Positions 17,173 to 25,584 of a stretch of 42,869 nt of DNA are shown here, in pieces. The stretch is from positions 1 to 42,869 of the forward strand of contig CAMDOF010000054.1 in NCBI GenBank assembly GCA_945903465.1, read 5' to 3'. The DNA is from Opitutus sp. GAS368 (GTDB lineage Bacteria > Verrucomicrobiota > Verrucomicrobiia > Opitutales > Opitutaceae). The position numbers were made by a program, and so were the translations under genes. The notes under the pieces were generated by a model. It worked only from the letters and a program-made list of their open reading frames with translations. It was not told the DNA's origin and did no database searches. The stretch's first letter is position 1. The number at the start of each line of letters is the position of its first letter.

Positions 17173-19173
17173 GTGATCACCAAATTCCAAACAACCCAAG
17201 GCCCGGCCGCGGCTACCGACAGCCTCCACCGCGCGGTCCGCGCCTCGCTGCTGGAGACCGCCTATCACGACAGTGGTTACACCGCGGGTGGCAGCAGCGC
17301 CCTCGCCTTGCTGATCGCCACCGCCAGCTACAAAAAAATTTCCATTCCCCTCGCTTCTGGTTGGCTCGCTACCCTTCTCATCGTTAACGCTGGCATCCTC
17401 CTGACCCGCCACCGCTATTTCAGAAGAGCTCCCCAAAAAAACGGTACCGACCTCTGGGCTCGCCTCTTCTTCGCCAGCCACGCGCTCGCCGGTCTCAGCT
17501 GGGGCATCGGTGCTTGGATTTTCATCGCCCCCCTTGCACCCGTTGACCAATGCGGCGTGGCGGCCGCCTTCGTCGCACTCACCGCGATCGCGTCCCGCTT
17601 TCTCGACCCCTGCCCCACCCCTAATTACGTTTACATTATTTTTTCCTTCATACCCGCGTGGGCCCACTTCCTCGGACTAAGCCGGGCCCACGGATTTCTC
17701 CCCTCGCTGGTGGGTGCTCTGGCCATCATCACCCTTAGCCTCACGGCTCACCAACAATTCAAAAAACTTTTTCAGACGGTCAAACTTGGCCTGGAAAACC
17801 GTGCGTTGAACTCCGCCCTAAAGGCGGCCGAGGCGACCGAACACCAGCTCAGCGCAGATTTGACAAGGGCTCTCACCCGGAAAAATCCCCGTGAACCTGA
17901 ATCAATGCGCGACCACGAACGATCGCGCCCACCAGAGCACCTGCAACGGGAGCTCTTTGAAACGGTCGAAAATGAAATCCGCCCGGCGATCTACGCCATT
18001 AACGCGCGGCTGCATCCTTTGCGGACGGCCGAGCTGCCACCTGGGCTGCGCGGACCCATCGATGCCGCCGCAACCTCGGCCGAGACCGTGGTTCACCTGC
18101 TTAACGAACTCTACCCTAGCCCGAGCAACAGCGCAGACCTCGAGTCCCGCCCCCCCCAAACGATTCCTTTCGCCCCGGCAGCCCTTGCGCAGACGATCGG
18201 TTCGCTTCTCCGACCGCGAGCGACTCAGCACGGGCTGACCCTCGATGTGACGATCGACGCCCGCGTACCCGCCGTCGTCATCGCTGATCCGCTCCGAATC
18301 GGCGAGATTCTCTTTCACCTCGTCACCCGCGCGATCGCCGCAACCCAGCAGGGTCGTATCGGTATCCGCGTCAGCCGCCACCCAGATGTCAGCCCCATCC
18401 TCAACACCACGCAGCTGACCTTTCTCGTCGAAAACCGCCGCGACCTCGTCTCGATCTCGGCCCCTCTCAGCGAACGCCCACCAGCCGCCTCGACCGATTT
18501 CAACGCAGATCCGCATGGTTCCGGTGAACTGGACCCTCGACTCACCCGCTCGGAGCAACTGGTGGCCTCGATGAACTCACACCTGGAAACCACCACCGTG
18601 CCCACCATTGGTTCGATCATTTATTTCAACCTGACCCTGCCCCAACTCGAACCGACCCCGCCGAAGCTTGCCCCCAAATCTCCGATCCCCGCCGCGCCTG
18701 AAAACAGACCAGAGACACCCGCCGCTATCATCCCCACCCTTCTCAGCAACACCCAGCCCAAGACTGCCAGTTCAGCTCTCACCGGCCCATTGTCTGGTCG
18801 CGTGCTGGTCGTCGAGGACGACCGCGTGAACCAACGCGTGATCACCCATTTCCTAAAAAAAATGGGTCTTGAGGTCGGACTCGCCGAAGACGGCCACGCG
18901 GCCATCGCGACCGGCCTCAAGAAAGACTGGCACCTGATCATCATGGACTGTCAGCTGCCCGGCGTCGACGGGCTGGAGGTCACCCGCCAAATCCGCGCGC
19001 AACAACCGGATCGGAACCTGCCGATTATCGCGCTCACGGCCAATGCCACGACCGAAGACCGCGAAGCCTGCTTCGCCGCAGGAATGAATGATTTCCTCAC
19101 CAAACCGCTCCGCGCGGAAGTACTCGCCGCCGCGCTCCGTAAATGGCTGCCGCCCTCAACGCCGAAGCACTGA
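17173..19173 (+). CDS. Membrane hybrid histidine kinase homolog with degenerate transmitter and intact receiver
   Basis: A 666-aa protein starting at GTG. Residues 42-195 contain about five hydrophobic segments, forming a membrane sensor region without a recognised periplasmic domain. A coiled coil at about 200-235 leads into a HisKA-like helix. Where the H-box should read HEIRTP the sequence is NEIRPA (N267), so the phospho-accepting histidine is missing. The following HATPase_c region is recognisable (RPRATQHGLTLDV..., ADPLRIGEILFHLVTRAI), but the N-box asparagine, the G1 DxGxG and the G2 GxGL motifs are not present. After a proline-rich linker (490-540) comes a complete receiver with acid pair E549-D550, phospho-acceptor D592 (IIMDCQLPG), T622 and K644. 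It may act as a phosphate-accepting switch driven by another kinase. No partner gene lies next to it. Confidence 0.85.
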   Translation: MITKFQTTQGPAAATDSLHRAVRASLLETAYHDSGYTAGGSSALALLIATASYKKISIPLASGWLATLLIVNAGILLTRHRYFRRAPQKNGTDLWARLFFASHALAGLSWGIGAWIFIAPLAPVDQCGVAAAFVALTAIASRFLDPCPTPNYVYIIFSFIPAWAHFLGLSRAHGFLPSLVGALAIITLSLTAHQQFKKLFQTVKLGLENRALNSALKAAEATEHQLSADLTRALTRKNPREPESMRDHERSRPPEHLQRELFETVENEIRPAIYAINARLHPLRTAELPPGLRGPIDAAATSAETVVHLLNELYPSPSNSADLESRPPQTIPFAPAALAQTIGSLLRPRATQHGLTLDVTIDARVPAVVIADPLRIGEILFHLVTRAIAATQQGRIGIRVSRHPDVSPILNTTQLTFLVENRRDLVSISAPLSERPPAASTDFNADPHGSGELDPRLTRSEQLVASMNSHLETTTVPTIGSIIYFNLTLPQLEPTPPKLAPKSPIPAAPENRPETPAAIIPTLLSNTQPKTASSALTGPLSGRVLVVEDDRVNQRVITHFLKKMGLEVGLAEDGHAAIATGLKKDWHLIIMDCQLPGVDGLEVTRQIRAQQPDRNLPIIALTANATTEDREACFAAGMNDFLTKPLRAEVLAAALRKWLPPSTPKH

Positions 19174-19190
19174 CCGTTAGTATTCCTAAT

Positions 19191-19750
19191 TTAATTTAGA
19201 ACGACCACAAGGTCGGCAAATTTGCTGCCGCCGCAGACGCAAGCGCCGGTTGATCTCACTGGCCACAGCGGGATCGCCCGCAACGTCAGCCCCCACGGCA
19301 CACCAGGATTTTTTTGGCGCGGGCGGGGACCGTGATAATAAAAAGATAGGCCAGCGCACTCAGCACGGGATGATGATGAACCTCGGTCCACGAGCGGGCC
19401 TCAAAATGGTCGAGCCCGCGGTCGGCTTTGGCGCGCTGAAAGTACTGATCGATATACCAACGACTACGGCTGACAGCGAGGCCCCGCGCTTTGGTGGTGG
19501 TCGCTGCCGGGTAAGCCAAATAGTACGGATGCGGCCCGGCGGCAGCGGCCGGCCAATCGACTACCATCCAGAGTTTTTCAAATTTGCCCTCGGCCTTGCG
19601 CCGCCCGTGCGGACACCAAACTTCCCGCCACGCCAGGCGCAGCTTACCGCTTTCGCCACCGGCGATTTTTCATCCGACGGCCTGCCATTGAGTGGCAGGG
19701 ATGGCGGCGGCGATCTGCGCAAGCGTTTGGGACGGGGGAGCCTTGGCTCT
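19191..19750 (-). pseudogene. IS701-type transposase C-terminal fragment
   Basis: Reading the minus strand, one frame gives LRLAWREVWCPHGRRKAEG, then KFEKLWMVVDW, then SRWYIDQYFQRAKADRGLDHF and EARSWTEVHHHPVLSALAYLF. This is the C-terminal part of an IS701/IS4-like DDE transposase, with the Y-(2)-R-like and LDHFExRSW signature of the last catalytic region. The frame is interrupted by TGA at 19672-19670, where relatives would have tryptophan, and by a probable frameshift near 19350-19390. The N-terminal two thirds and both inverted ends are missing. The upstream edge abuts the TonB-receptor fossil at about 19750, which suggests that the insertion or a later deletion removed that gene's 3' end. 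Confidence 0.7.
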
Positions 19751-19751
19751 T

Positions 19752-21625
19752 AAATGACGGCGACGAAGTCTTCCTTGAACAACTGGGGGGAGTCGCGGAG
19801 CGCGGCTTAAAACTCCGTGAGCTTCAATGACCGCAGCCCCTTGGGATACTCAAACGCTCCCTGTGTATATCCCGGATCAAAGAAGCGTCCAAGATCATCG
19901 TCGTTGGTCGTGCCGACCGGACCGGCCACCCGTTTGGCCCAACGTAGCTGAAAACCCGCCGCGTCTGATCCTTCTGACGGGTTTGCTCACGAAAACGCGC
20001 GCCCGTTTTTAGAGTAACCGGCAGGACCGTCGCCCGCGGTTTGCTGAAATTCACCTGCGCACCCGCAATTTTGTCGCGACTGAGAACTTCGGGCAGATCG
20101 ACGGACGTGACGGTGGAGCTTTTCACGTCGTCGATATCCGGTCCGCTGATCCGTGTCCGTTTCGCGCAGTCCCGCGATTGGCTGCGGTCCTGACGGAAAC
20201 CCACGCCCGCGGTCGACCGCTGCGGGATGAAACGATGCTCAGTCCCCTCAGAAGGAGGGAAGTTGACGCTGAAATCGAGTCTGCTGCGCCCCAAGTCCTT
20301 GGTTTCGCCACCGAACGAATAGTTCAGCGTCTCGACGTCGCGCGACCGCAGGTTCTGGTTGAGCGAGAAGGTCTGGTTGGGCGTTTCCGTGGCGGTGCTG
20401 GTCACGGCAACGCTGTTGGCCGCCACGGGGGTGCTTCAGGCCGGCCGGCCGGCGGTTCCGCTTGTCATCATAAAGTGAGTACATCTTATTTGACGTAAAC
20501 TCGGGTCGAGGCCGTAAGTTTGTAATCCAGCCGGCCCCCCAGCCGCGCTCGCTTGTGCTTGAGCTGATCTTCGCCCCGATTCGATAAACTGAAAAATACC
20601 GGCCGGTCCGTCACCACCGTCTGCTCAAAGCTGAAGTTGGAACGATCGCGCGGCTTGGGCGTCTCGTTAAAACTGGCCGTAAAGAGCACCCCTGTTTCTT
20701 ATCCACGAGGACATCCGCGTCGCTGAAGCTACCCATGGGGCGAAACCATTTCTGCGCGAGGTTGAGGGAGTTCCCAAGCTGATAGGTCGTGCGCCGACCC
20801 TTGCGATCGAGCGCGCTATTGGTTTTCAGGTTAACGCCGCCACCGATCGGATCTGCGTCCATTTCCGGGGTCGCGGCCTTGGTGACCGCAATCGTCTCGA
20901 TAGAGTCGGCGGGAATCTTTTCGACCTCGAAGGCGCGATTGAAGTCACGGGTCGAGCCGCTGGCTCCGCGGGTACCATGGATCGTCACGGCATTGATATT
21001 CGAATCCACCCCCGCGAATCTGCACGCGGATGATTTCGCCCTCTGCATCCTCTTTGCTGATACCGGGCATGCGCATCAGGAAGTTGCCTAGGTTGAGATC
21101 AGCGACGCTGCCGAACGCATCGGAGGAGCCCCCATTTTTCACGTTGGCCGCGTTCCGCTGCTGGGCGATGGCGAGCGCGTTCCCCTCGCGTTCACCTTCG
21201 CCGACAAACTTGGATAAACGGTAAACGTCCGGGCCTAAGCCGACCTCCTGGACCGCCGTGGCACCGGCTTCGACCCGGACCGCGACGCTCTTCCGATTGA
21301 GACTGGAATAGAAAAAGTAAGGCTGTCCGCCCCCGCCGCACACTGAGGAAAATCGAAGCCACCATTACGCGCGGTGGCCACGGACCCGCCGCCCGGTTCG
21401 AGGATCACGAGCGTCCCTCAAGATTGGCACCCGTGGCGACATTACTGAAAATGCCTGCAATCGCTCCGGCGCGGCGGCGGGCGCGGCGGCGGGACCTTGG
21501 GCCATCGCGTCTCGTACCGGGGCGAACAAGCTGAGAAGAGAAAAGAGACTGATTAGCTTCAGGCGATGGCGGCGCTCACGATATTTTTCAACGGGGGTAT
21601 TTAGGCCTTTCGGATCGAATCAACC
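19752..21625 (-). pseudogene. Frameshifted, 3'-truncated TonB-dependent receptor fossil
   Basis: Pieces in different minus-strand frames join into one TonB-dependent receptor. First comes a signal-like segment (LKLISLFSLLSLFAP, near 21550), then a carboxypeptidase-like domain (GIFSNVATGANLEG, LEPGGGSVATARNGGFDF), and a plug with FGSVADLNLGNFLMRMPGIS, FNRAFEVEKIPADSIETIAV and GGGVNLKTNSALDRKG. Barrel strands follow up to LGRFFDPGYTQGAFEYPKG and SLKLTEF, near 19800. At least four frameshifts (near 21340, 21000, 20690 and 20430) and internal stops break it. The remaining C-terminal barrel is absent, and an IS701-type fragment follows directly. The plug is of the TonB-Xanthomonas/Caulobacter (TIGR01782-like) type, different from the intact receptor at 13444-16674. 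Clearly non-functional, and the number of lesions argues for old decay rather than sequencing error. Confidence 0.85.
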
Positions 21626-22067
21626 AACGGAGAAAACGCGCGTAAAAAAGCAGACGCACCTGGCCGGTCTGTGGCGCAGAGAGGATTTTATTCGCGGAGG
21701 AAAAAACGAGGGCGGACGAACGCAGTTCATTTCGGGAGGGCCGCGGACATTTCTGCGAAGCAATGGCGCCAGCATGGTTGCAAGGGTGTTTTCCTAAGCC
21801 CGTCCAAGGGGCGAATCCTGCAGGCCGCGAGCGGTGGCAGAGTGCTCTTGGCGGGGAGTTCGCGCCAGAGGGTCCGAACCCGGATGGAGATGGCGCCAGC
21901 TCGCCGCCGTCGGGGACGGCGCGGAGGACCGCAACGTCGCCACGCATGAATCCACGTCCCGAAATTTCACGTCGCCCGGTTGCAAGGCCACAGGTTCATG
22001 AAATAAGTGAGCGGGCGCTTTTCCGGTCGAACTCGTTTCCCGCTTTCCCTCCGCGCCGCATTCAATC
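21626..22067. other. Intergenic stretch between receptor fossil and sugar isomerase
   Basis: No ORF here has convincing coding character. The region probably contains the dead promoter of the receptor fossil and the promoter of the isomerase gene. I see no RNA gene or strong hairpin. Confidence 0.35.
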
Positions 22068-22811
22068 ATGCCCTCAGCGATGATCTCTCCACTCACCGAC
22101 GCCTACTACGCCCGCACCCTCGAGATGCTCGCGCTCGCCCGCGATAAAAACGCGGCCGCCCTCGCCACGCTCGCCCCGATCCTTGGGGCCTCGATCGCCC
22201 GGGGCGAGGTCATTCATACCTTCGGCTCCGGCCATAGCGAAATCATCGCTCGTGAAATTGTCGGGCGCGCCGGCGGACTCGTCTGCATCACCAGTATCAA
22301 CGATCCCACCGCGGGCTTTATCGAAAATCTCGTTGGTTACGGCACGAAGCTGGTCGAGCGTTACGACCGCCAGTACGAACTGCGCCGGGGCGAAGTCGTG
22401 ATCGTGATTTCAAACTCTGGCAAAAACTCCTCGCCGATTGAAGTCGCTCTCCACGCGAAAAAAAAGGGCTGCGTCGTGATCGGGTTATGCTCGCTCGCGA
22501 TGTCGAGCACCGCGGCCACGGTGCATCCCGAGGGTAAAAACCTCCATGCGATCGCCGACTACACCCTCGACAACGGTGGCGTCCCCGGCGACGCCATCAT
22601 GCAGGTGACGACCAGCGTGGCGACTGGGCCGACCAGCACTTTCATCGGGGGCTCGCTGCTCAATTGGCTGATGATCGCCACCATGGAATGGCTGCAGCAT
22701 CACGGATATGACCTCCCCGTCCTGCGCAGCCAGAACCTGCCCGGAGCCATCGAAGCGAACCGTGCCGCTGGTGCTCCCTACAAACACCGCCTCAGTAAAC
22801 AACTCGCCTAA
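22068..22811 (+). CDS. SIS domain sugar isomerase-like protein (UPF0309 type)
   Basis: A 247-aa cytoplasmic protein (a second ATG at 22080 gives 243 aa). A helical N-terminus (residues 8-40) precedes a SIS (sugar isomerase) fold. The phosphosugar-binding loops are visible as TFGSGHSEIIARE near 56-68 and VISNSGKNSSPIEVA near 120-134. VATGPTSTFIGGSLLNWL near 193-210 is the conserved C-terminal element of the UPF0309 group. HPEGKNLHAIADYTLDNG also matches that group. SIS proteins isomerise or bind phosphorylated amino sugars and related compounds. The next gene, 107 bp downstream, is a BadF-type kinase, so the two may phosphorylate and process an amino sugar, for example in cell-wall recycling. 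The exact substrate is inference. Confidence 0.88.
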   Translation: MPSAMISPLTDAYYARTLEMLALARDKNAAALATLAPILGASIARGEVIHTFGSGHSEIIAREIVGRAGGLVCITSINDPTAGFIENLVGYGTKLVERYDRQYELRRGEVVIVISNSGKNSSPIEVALHAKKKGCVVIGLCSLAMSSTAATVHPEGKNLHAIADYTLDNGGVPGDAIMQVTTSVATGPTSTFIGGSLLNWLMIATMEWLQHHGYDLPVLRSQNLPGAIEANRAAGAPYKHRLSKQLA

Positions 22812-22918
22812 GCCCCGGCCGTTTTGCGCTCGGCGCCCCGGCCCCTAATTCGCTGTGCCCACCACCCCACCCGGCCTCGCCCCTCGGTACCGCCTTACCC
22901 GCGTCGCCCGGATTCTCC

Positions 22919-23893
22919 ATGCAACCTGACTCTTCCACTGCGCCGCGGGCGTCTGCACCCGCCAGCCGCAATGTTTATCGGGTCGGGGTGGATGCCGGCG
23001 GCACCAAGACGGAATGTATTGCGATTGATGATACGGGAAAAATCATCGCCCGCCATCTCGCTCCGGGTTGCAATCCCAGCGTTTTGGGCCCCGTGGTCGC
23101 GCGGCAGATCGCGACCGCCGCCGTAGAGCAACTCCGGACCGAAGTCACGGCGGCGAACGCCGGGGCCATCATCACGCACACGCACCTTTATGGGGCGGGG
23201 AACCGCGCGTTCTGGCGAGAAACCGGGGAGGCGCTCGCCGGGTTTGGCGAAGTCTTTACCGCGGACGACTCGCAGCCGGTCCTCGAGCTTGCCACGCACG
23301 GCCGGAGCGGACTCGTGCTGCATGGCGGTACCGGTTCGTTTGTGGCGGCGCGCACGCTCGACGGCGCGATCCATTACGCTGGCGGGACCGGGTGGCGCTT
23401 CGGAGATCCGGGCAGCGGGTACGATCTCGGCCGCCGCGCCATCCAGCGGGCCCTCCTCGAATTTCAAGGTTGGCTCCCGCCTTCGCGCCTGGGCCCGGCC
23501 GTGCGTGCGTATACGCAACTTGCCGACACCGCCGATGCGGCTGCCCTCACGCGTTTTTTTTACTACGATGCAGAACCTAATCGCCAGATCGCGGGGCTCG
23601 CCCCGACGGTGCTCCGGCTCGCGGGCGAAGGCGACGCAACCGCCCACGACCTCGTCGCGGCTTCAATCGGCGATCTCCTGGCACTCGCCCAACGGGTCGC
23701 CGCGAAACTTTTTTCTCCGGAGGCCCTCGCGCAGCTGCCCGCCGGCCTGAGCGGCCCGATTCTCACCCACCCCGTCGTCGTACCTTTATTTATCGGTCGT
23801 TCGCCGCTCGCGCTCACCCCGTGCGAAGGGGTACCGATCGAGGGAGTCCGCCGCCTGCTGGCGCGCGCCATCTCTGCCCCCCGTTCGCCCTGA
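22919..23893 (+). CDS. BadF/BadG/BcrA/BcrD-type sugar kinase (N-acetylglucosamine kinase-like)
   Basis: A 324-aa member of the ASKHA (actin/Hsp70/hexokinase) superfamily. The phosphate-1 loop is VGVDAGGTKTECIAID at about 22-37. The second phosphate-binding region is LVLHGGTGSFVAAR, followed by GGTGWRFGDPGSGYDLGRRAI near 157-177, characteristic of the GlcNAc kinase-like branch of the BadF family rather than of benzoyl-CoA reductase activators, since no iron-sulfur cysteine pattern is present. The downstream adenosine motif is in LSGPILTHPVVVPLFI. Expected reaction: ATP-dependent phosphorylation of an amino sugar in the cytoplasm. It follows the SIS gene, and together they fit amino-sugar salvage. 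The N-terminal 15 residues are low-complexity, so translation may start slightly downstream. Confidence 0.87.
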   Translation: MQPDSSTAPRASAPASRNVYRVGVDAGGTKTECIAIDDTGKIIARHLAPGCNPSVLGPVVARQIATAAVEQLRTEVTAANAGAIITHTHLYGAGNRAFWRETGEALAGFGEVFTADDSQPVLELATHGRSGLVLHGGTGSFVAARTLDGAIHYAGGTGWRFGDPGSGYDLGRRAIQRALLEFQGWLPPSRLGPAVRAYTQLADTADAAALTRFFYYDAEPNRQIAGLAPTVLRLAGEGDATAHDLVAASIGDLLALAQRVAAKLFSPEALAQLPAGLSGPILTHPVVVPLFIGRSPLALTPCEGVPIEGVRRLLARAISAPRSP

Positions 23894-23935
23894 ATCGCAT
23901 TCGGACGATCCTCGCCCCTGCGCTCACTTGCCGCC

Positions 23936-24424
23936 ATGCTGGTCCGCTTCACCAAACAACCGCCCGCCGCCACCGTCGATACCCTCACGTGCATCCGGCC
24001 GGATGGCAGTCGGGCGGAGGCCGCGCTGCCTCGACAGGGCATCCTGCCCGCCATGGCTTTTCACTTCGTTATTGAATCCGCGCTCGGCTGGTCCGAGGGG
24101 GTTTTCGGCGGGGTGAGGCGGGGCGCGGCCTTGGCCGCACCCGCCACCACCACCGCCCGAAGCCGGGCGAAGCGACCGCACCAACTGCAAATGGCGCAAG
24201 CCGCCGCGCTCGTCAGTTGCCTGCAAGCGGAGCAGTCAGGCGGAAGCAGCGCGCACCCTGAATTTCTGCGCAAATTAGCCAGCGCGAGCCGGAAGAATAA
24301 CGTGACGCCGCCGGTGGTGGGCCCAGCCGATCTCACGCGGCTGCGGCTCGCGTTGCGGGCTTTCGGGGCGGCGTGGCGGCCGTTGGTCACAGGCGCGGCC
24401 ATCGAGCGGCAGTTTGAAGCATGA
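23936..24424 (+). CDS. Conserved hypothetical protein paired with the next gene
   Basis: A 162-aa protein, Ala/Arg-rich, with no signal peptide or membrane segment. The N-terminal half has a beta-rich pattern (MLVRFTKQPPAATVDTLTCIRPDGSRAEAALPRQGILPAMAF broken into strands and a loop). The C-terminal part is helical (LTRLRLALRAFGAAWRPLV). FHFVIESALGW near residue 42 is the most conserved-looking stretch. Its stop overlaps the next gene's ATG in an ATGA junction, so the two are almost certainly co-translated and should work together. I do not recognise a defined family and assign no function. Confidence 0.7.
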   Translation: MLVRFTKQPPAATVDTLTCIRPDGSRAEAALPRQGILPAMAFHFVIESALGWSEGVFGGVRRGAALAAPATTTARSRAKRPHQLQMAQAAALVSCLQAEQSGGSSAHPEFLRKLASASRKNNVTPPVVGPADLTRLRLALRAFGAAWRPLVTGAAIERQFEA

Positions 24425-25320
24425 GCCTCACGTGCCCGCCTCTCACCGTCCTCGCGGAGAGCGACTGGCACGCGCAACGACGCGCCCACGAGGTCCGAGT
24501 AAGCAGGTGGACGGAGCCCCATCAAATCCGCGCGGCGCGCGGCGAGCCCCATCCTGTTTACGATTTTTTATTTACGTATTACGCATTCCGGCCGGCGTGG
24601 CTGCGGCGTTGGCACCCGGGGCCGGACCGCGCCCTCGCGGGTGCGAGCGCGCGCGACTACCTCCGCTGGCCCGGCTACCGGGAAATTATCAGCGAGGGAA
24701 ATATCGCTGCGGTGGCGCTCGAGGCCAAGGCGCTCCCCGCGCAACGCCACGAATTTTTACACTGGCTGCGCGGCCTGCTCCGCACCATGCAAACGCGTCC
24801 GGCCTTCTTTGGCTGCTACGGATTCCACGAGTGGGCGATGGTCTTTCGCCAAACCCCGGAGCAAATTCGCCACAACGCCTACCCCCTGCGCTTCGCGCCC
24901 GCGGAGCTCGCTCAGATCGTCGAGGCCGCCCCGCTGACCTGCACGCATTTTGACGCGTTCCGTTTTTTTACCGCGGCCGCGCAACCCCTGAACCGGCTGC
25001 AGCCCACCCGCGCCGATACCGCGCAACTCGAACAACGCGGCTGCTTGCACGCCAACATGGATCTCTACAAATGGGCCTTCAAACTCGCGCCGTTTACACC
25101 AGCAGACCTCATCGCTGATTGCTTTGAACTCGCGCGCGATATTCGCGAAATCGATATGCGCGCGAGCCCGTACGACCTCACCGCACTCGGCTTCGCGCCC
25201 ATCCCGATCGAAACTCCGTCGGGTCGCAGTGAATACGAACGTCGGCAGAGGGAGTTCACGACGCGCGGCGAACCGCTCCGCGCCCGCTTGCTCACGCTCT
25301 GCGACCGTCTCGCCGTTTAA
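24421..25320 (+). CDS. Conserved protein of the family usually labelled 3-methyladenine DNA glycosylase
   Basis: A 299-aa cytoplasmic protein. I recognise a well-conserved bacterial family, often auto-annotated as 3-methyladenine DNA glycosylase, by the runs HPVYDFLFTYYAFRPAWLRRWHPG (about 41-64), FFGCYGFHEWAMVFR (about 125-139), CTHFDAFRFFTAAAQPLNRLQPTR (about 177-200), CLHANMDLYKWAFKLAPF (about 211-228) and IREIDMRASPYDL (about 241-253). The dense invariant H, D, R and Y residues suggest an enzyme. I see no helix-hairpin-helix and no catalytic aspartate motif of the AlkA/Tag or MPG folds, so the glycosylase label is doubtful. It starts inside the stop of the preceding gene (ATGA). A perfect inverted repeat lies 35 bp after the stop. 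Confidence 0.8.
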   Translation: MSLTCPPLTVLAESDWHAQRRAHEVRVSRWTEPHQIRAARGEPHPVYDFLFTYYAFRPAWLRRWHPGPDRALAGASARDYLRWPGYREIISEGNIAAVALEAKALPAQRHEFLHWLRGLLRTMQTRPAFFGCYGFHEWAMVFRQTPEQIRHNAYPLRFAPAELAQIVEAAPLTCTHFDAFRFFTAAAQPLNRLQPTRADTAQLEQRGCLHANMDLYKWAFKLAPFTPADLIADCFELARDIREIDMRASPYDLTALGFAPIPIETPSGRSEYERRQREFTTRGEPLRARLLTLCDRLAV

Positions 25321-25355
25321 GACGGCACCCCGCTGGTCGACCGCAGGAGCCCTTA

Positions 25356-25384
25356 CCTTGAGCGGCGCGGTTCGCCGCTCAAGG
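25356..25384 (+). terminator. Perfect 12-bp-stem hairpin after the 24421-25320 gene
   Basis: CCTTGAGCGGCG and CGCCGCTCAAGG flank the loop CGGTT. It is correctly placed to end transcription of the plus-strand operon, but no T-run follows, so it may instead be an mRNA-stabilising or REP-like hairpin. Confidence 0.5.
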
Positions 25385-25523
25385 CCCCCGGACTTCTCCG
25401 GAAAGCGTGTGGCGCCCAACTCAACCCGCCGCGCCGCCCCAGCCGCCGCCCGGCCCAACTCGCCGCCCGGCTCGAGCCGCTGCGCAGCTCAGCCGGCTGC
25501 CCGCGGCGACCTCTCAAAATGAG

Positions 25524-25566
25524 CAAGGGCGCCCCCCGGGAAGAGGACGCCCTTGGTTATTTTCTT
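25524..25566. terminator. Bidirectional terminator between convergent genes
   Basis: An 8-bp stem (CAAGGGCG with CGCCCTTG) around a 16-nt loop. GTTATTTTCTTT follows on the plus strand and CTCATTTTGAG on the minus strand. It lies between the plus-strand operon and the minus-strand TonB-domain gene that ends at 25585. Confidence 0.65.
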
Positions 25567-25584
25567 TAGTGACTTAACCTTTTA

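Noticed and set aside
21588..21947. 119-aa minus-strand ORF upstream of the receptor fossil
   Set aside because: No domain, no ribosome site and shadow-like composition; part of it overlaps the start of the fossil in another frame.
22895..23647. 250-aa minus-strand ORF
   Set aside because: Antisense to the BadF-type kinase with intact phosphate-binding motifs.
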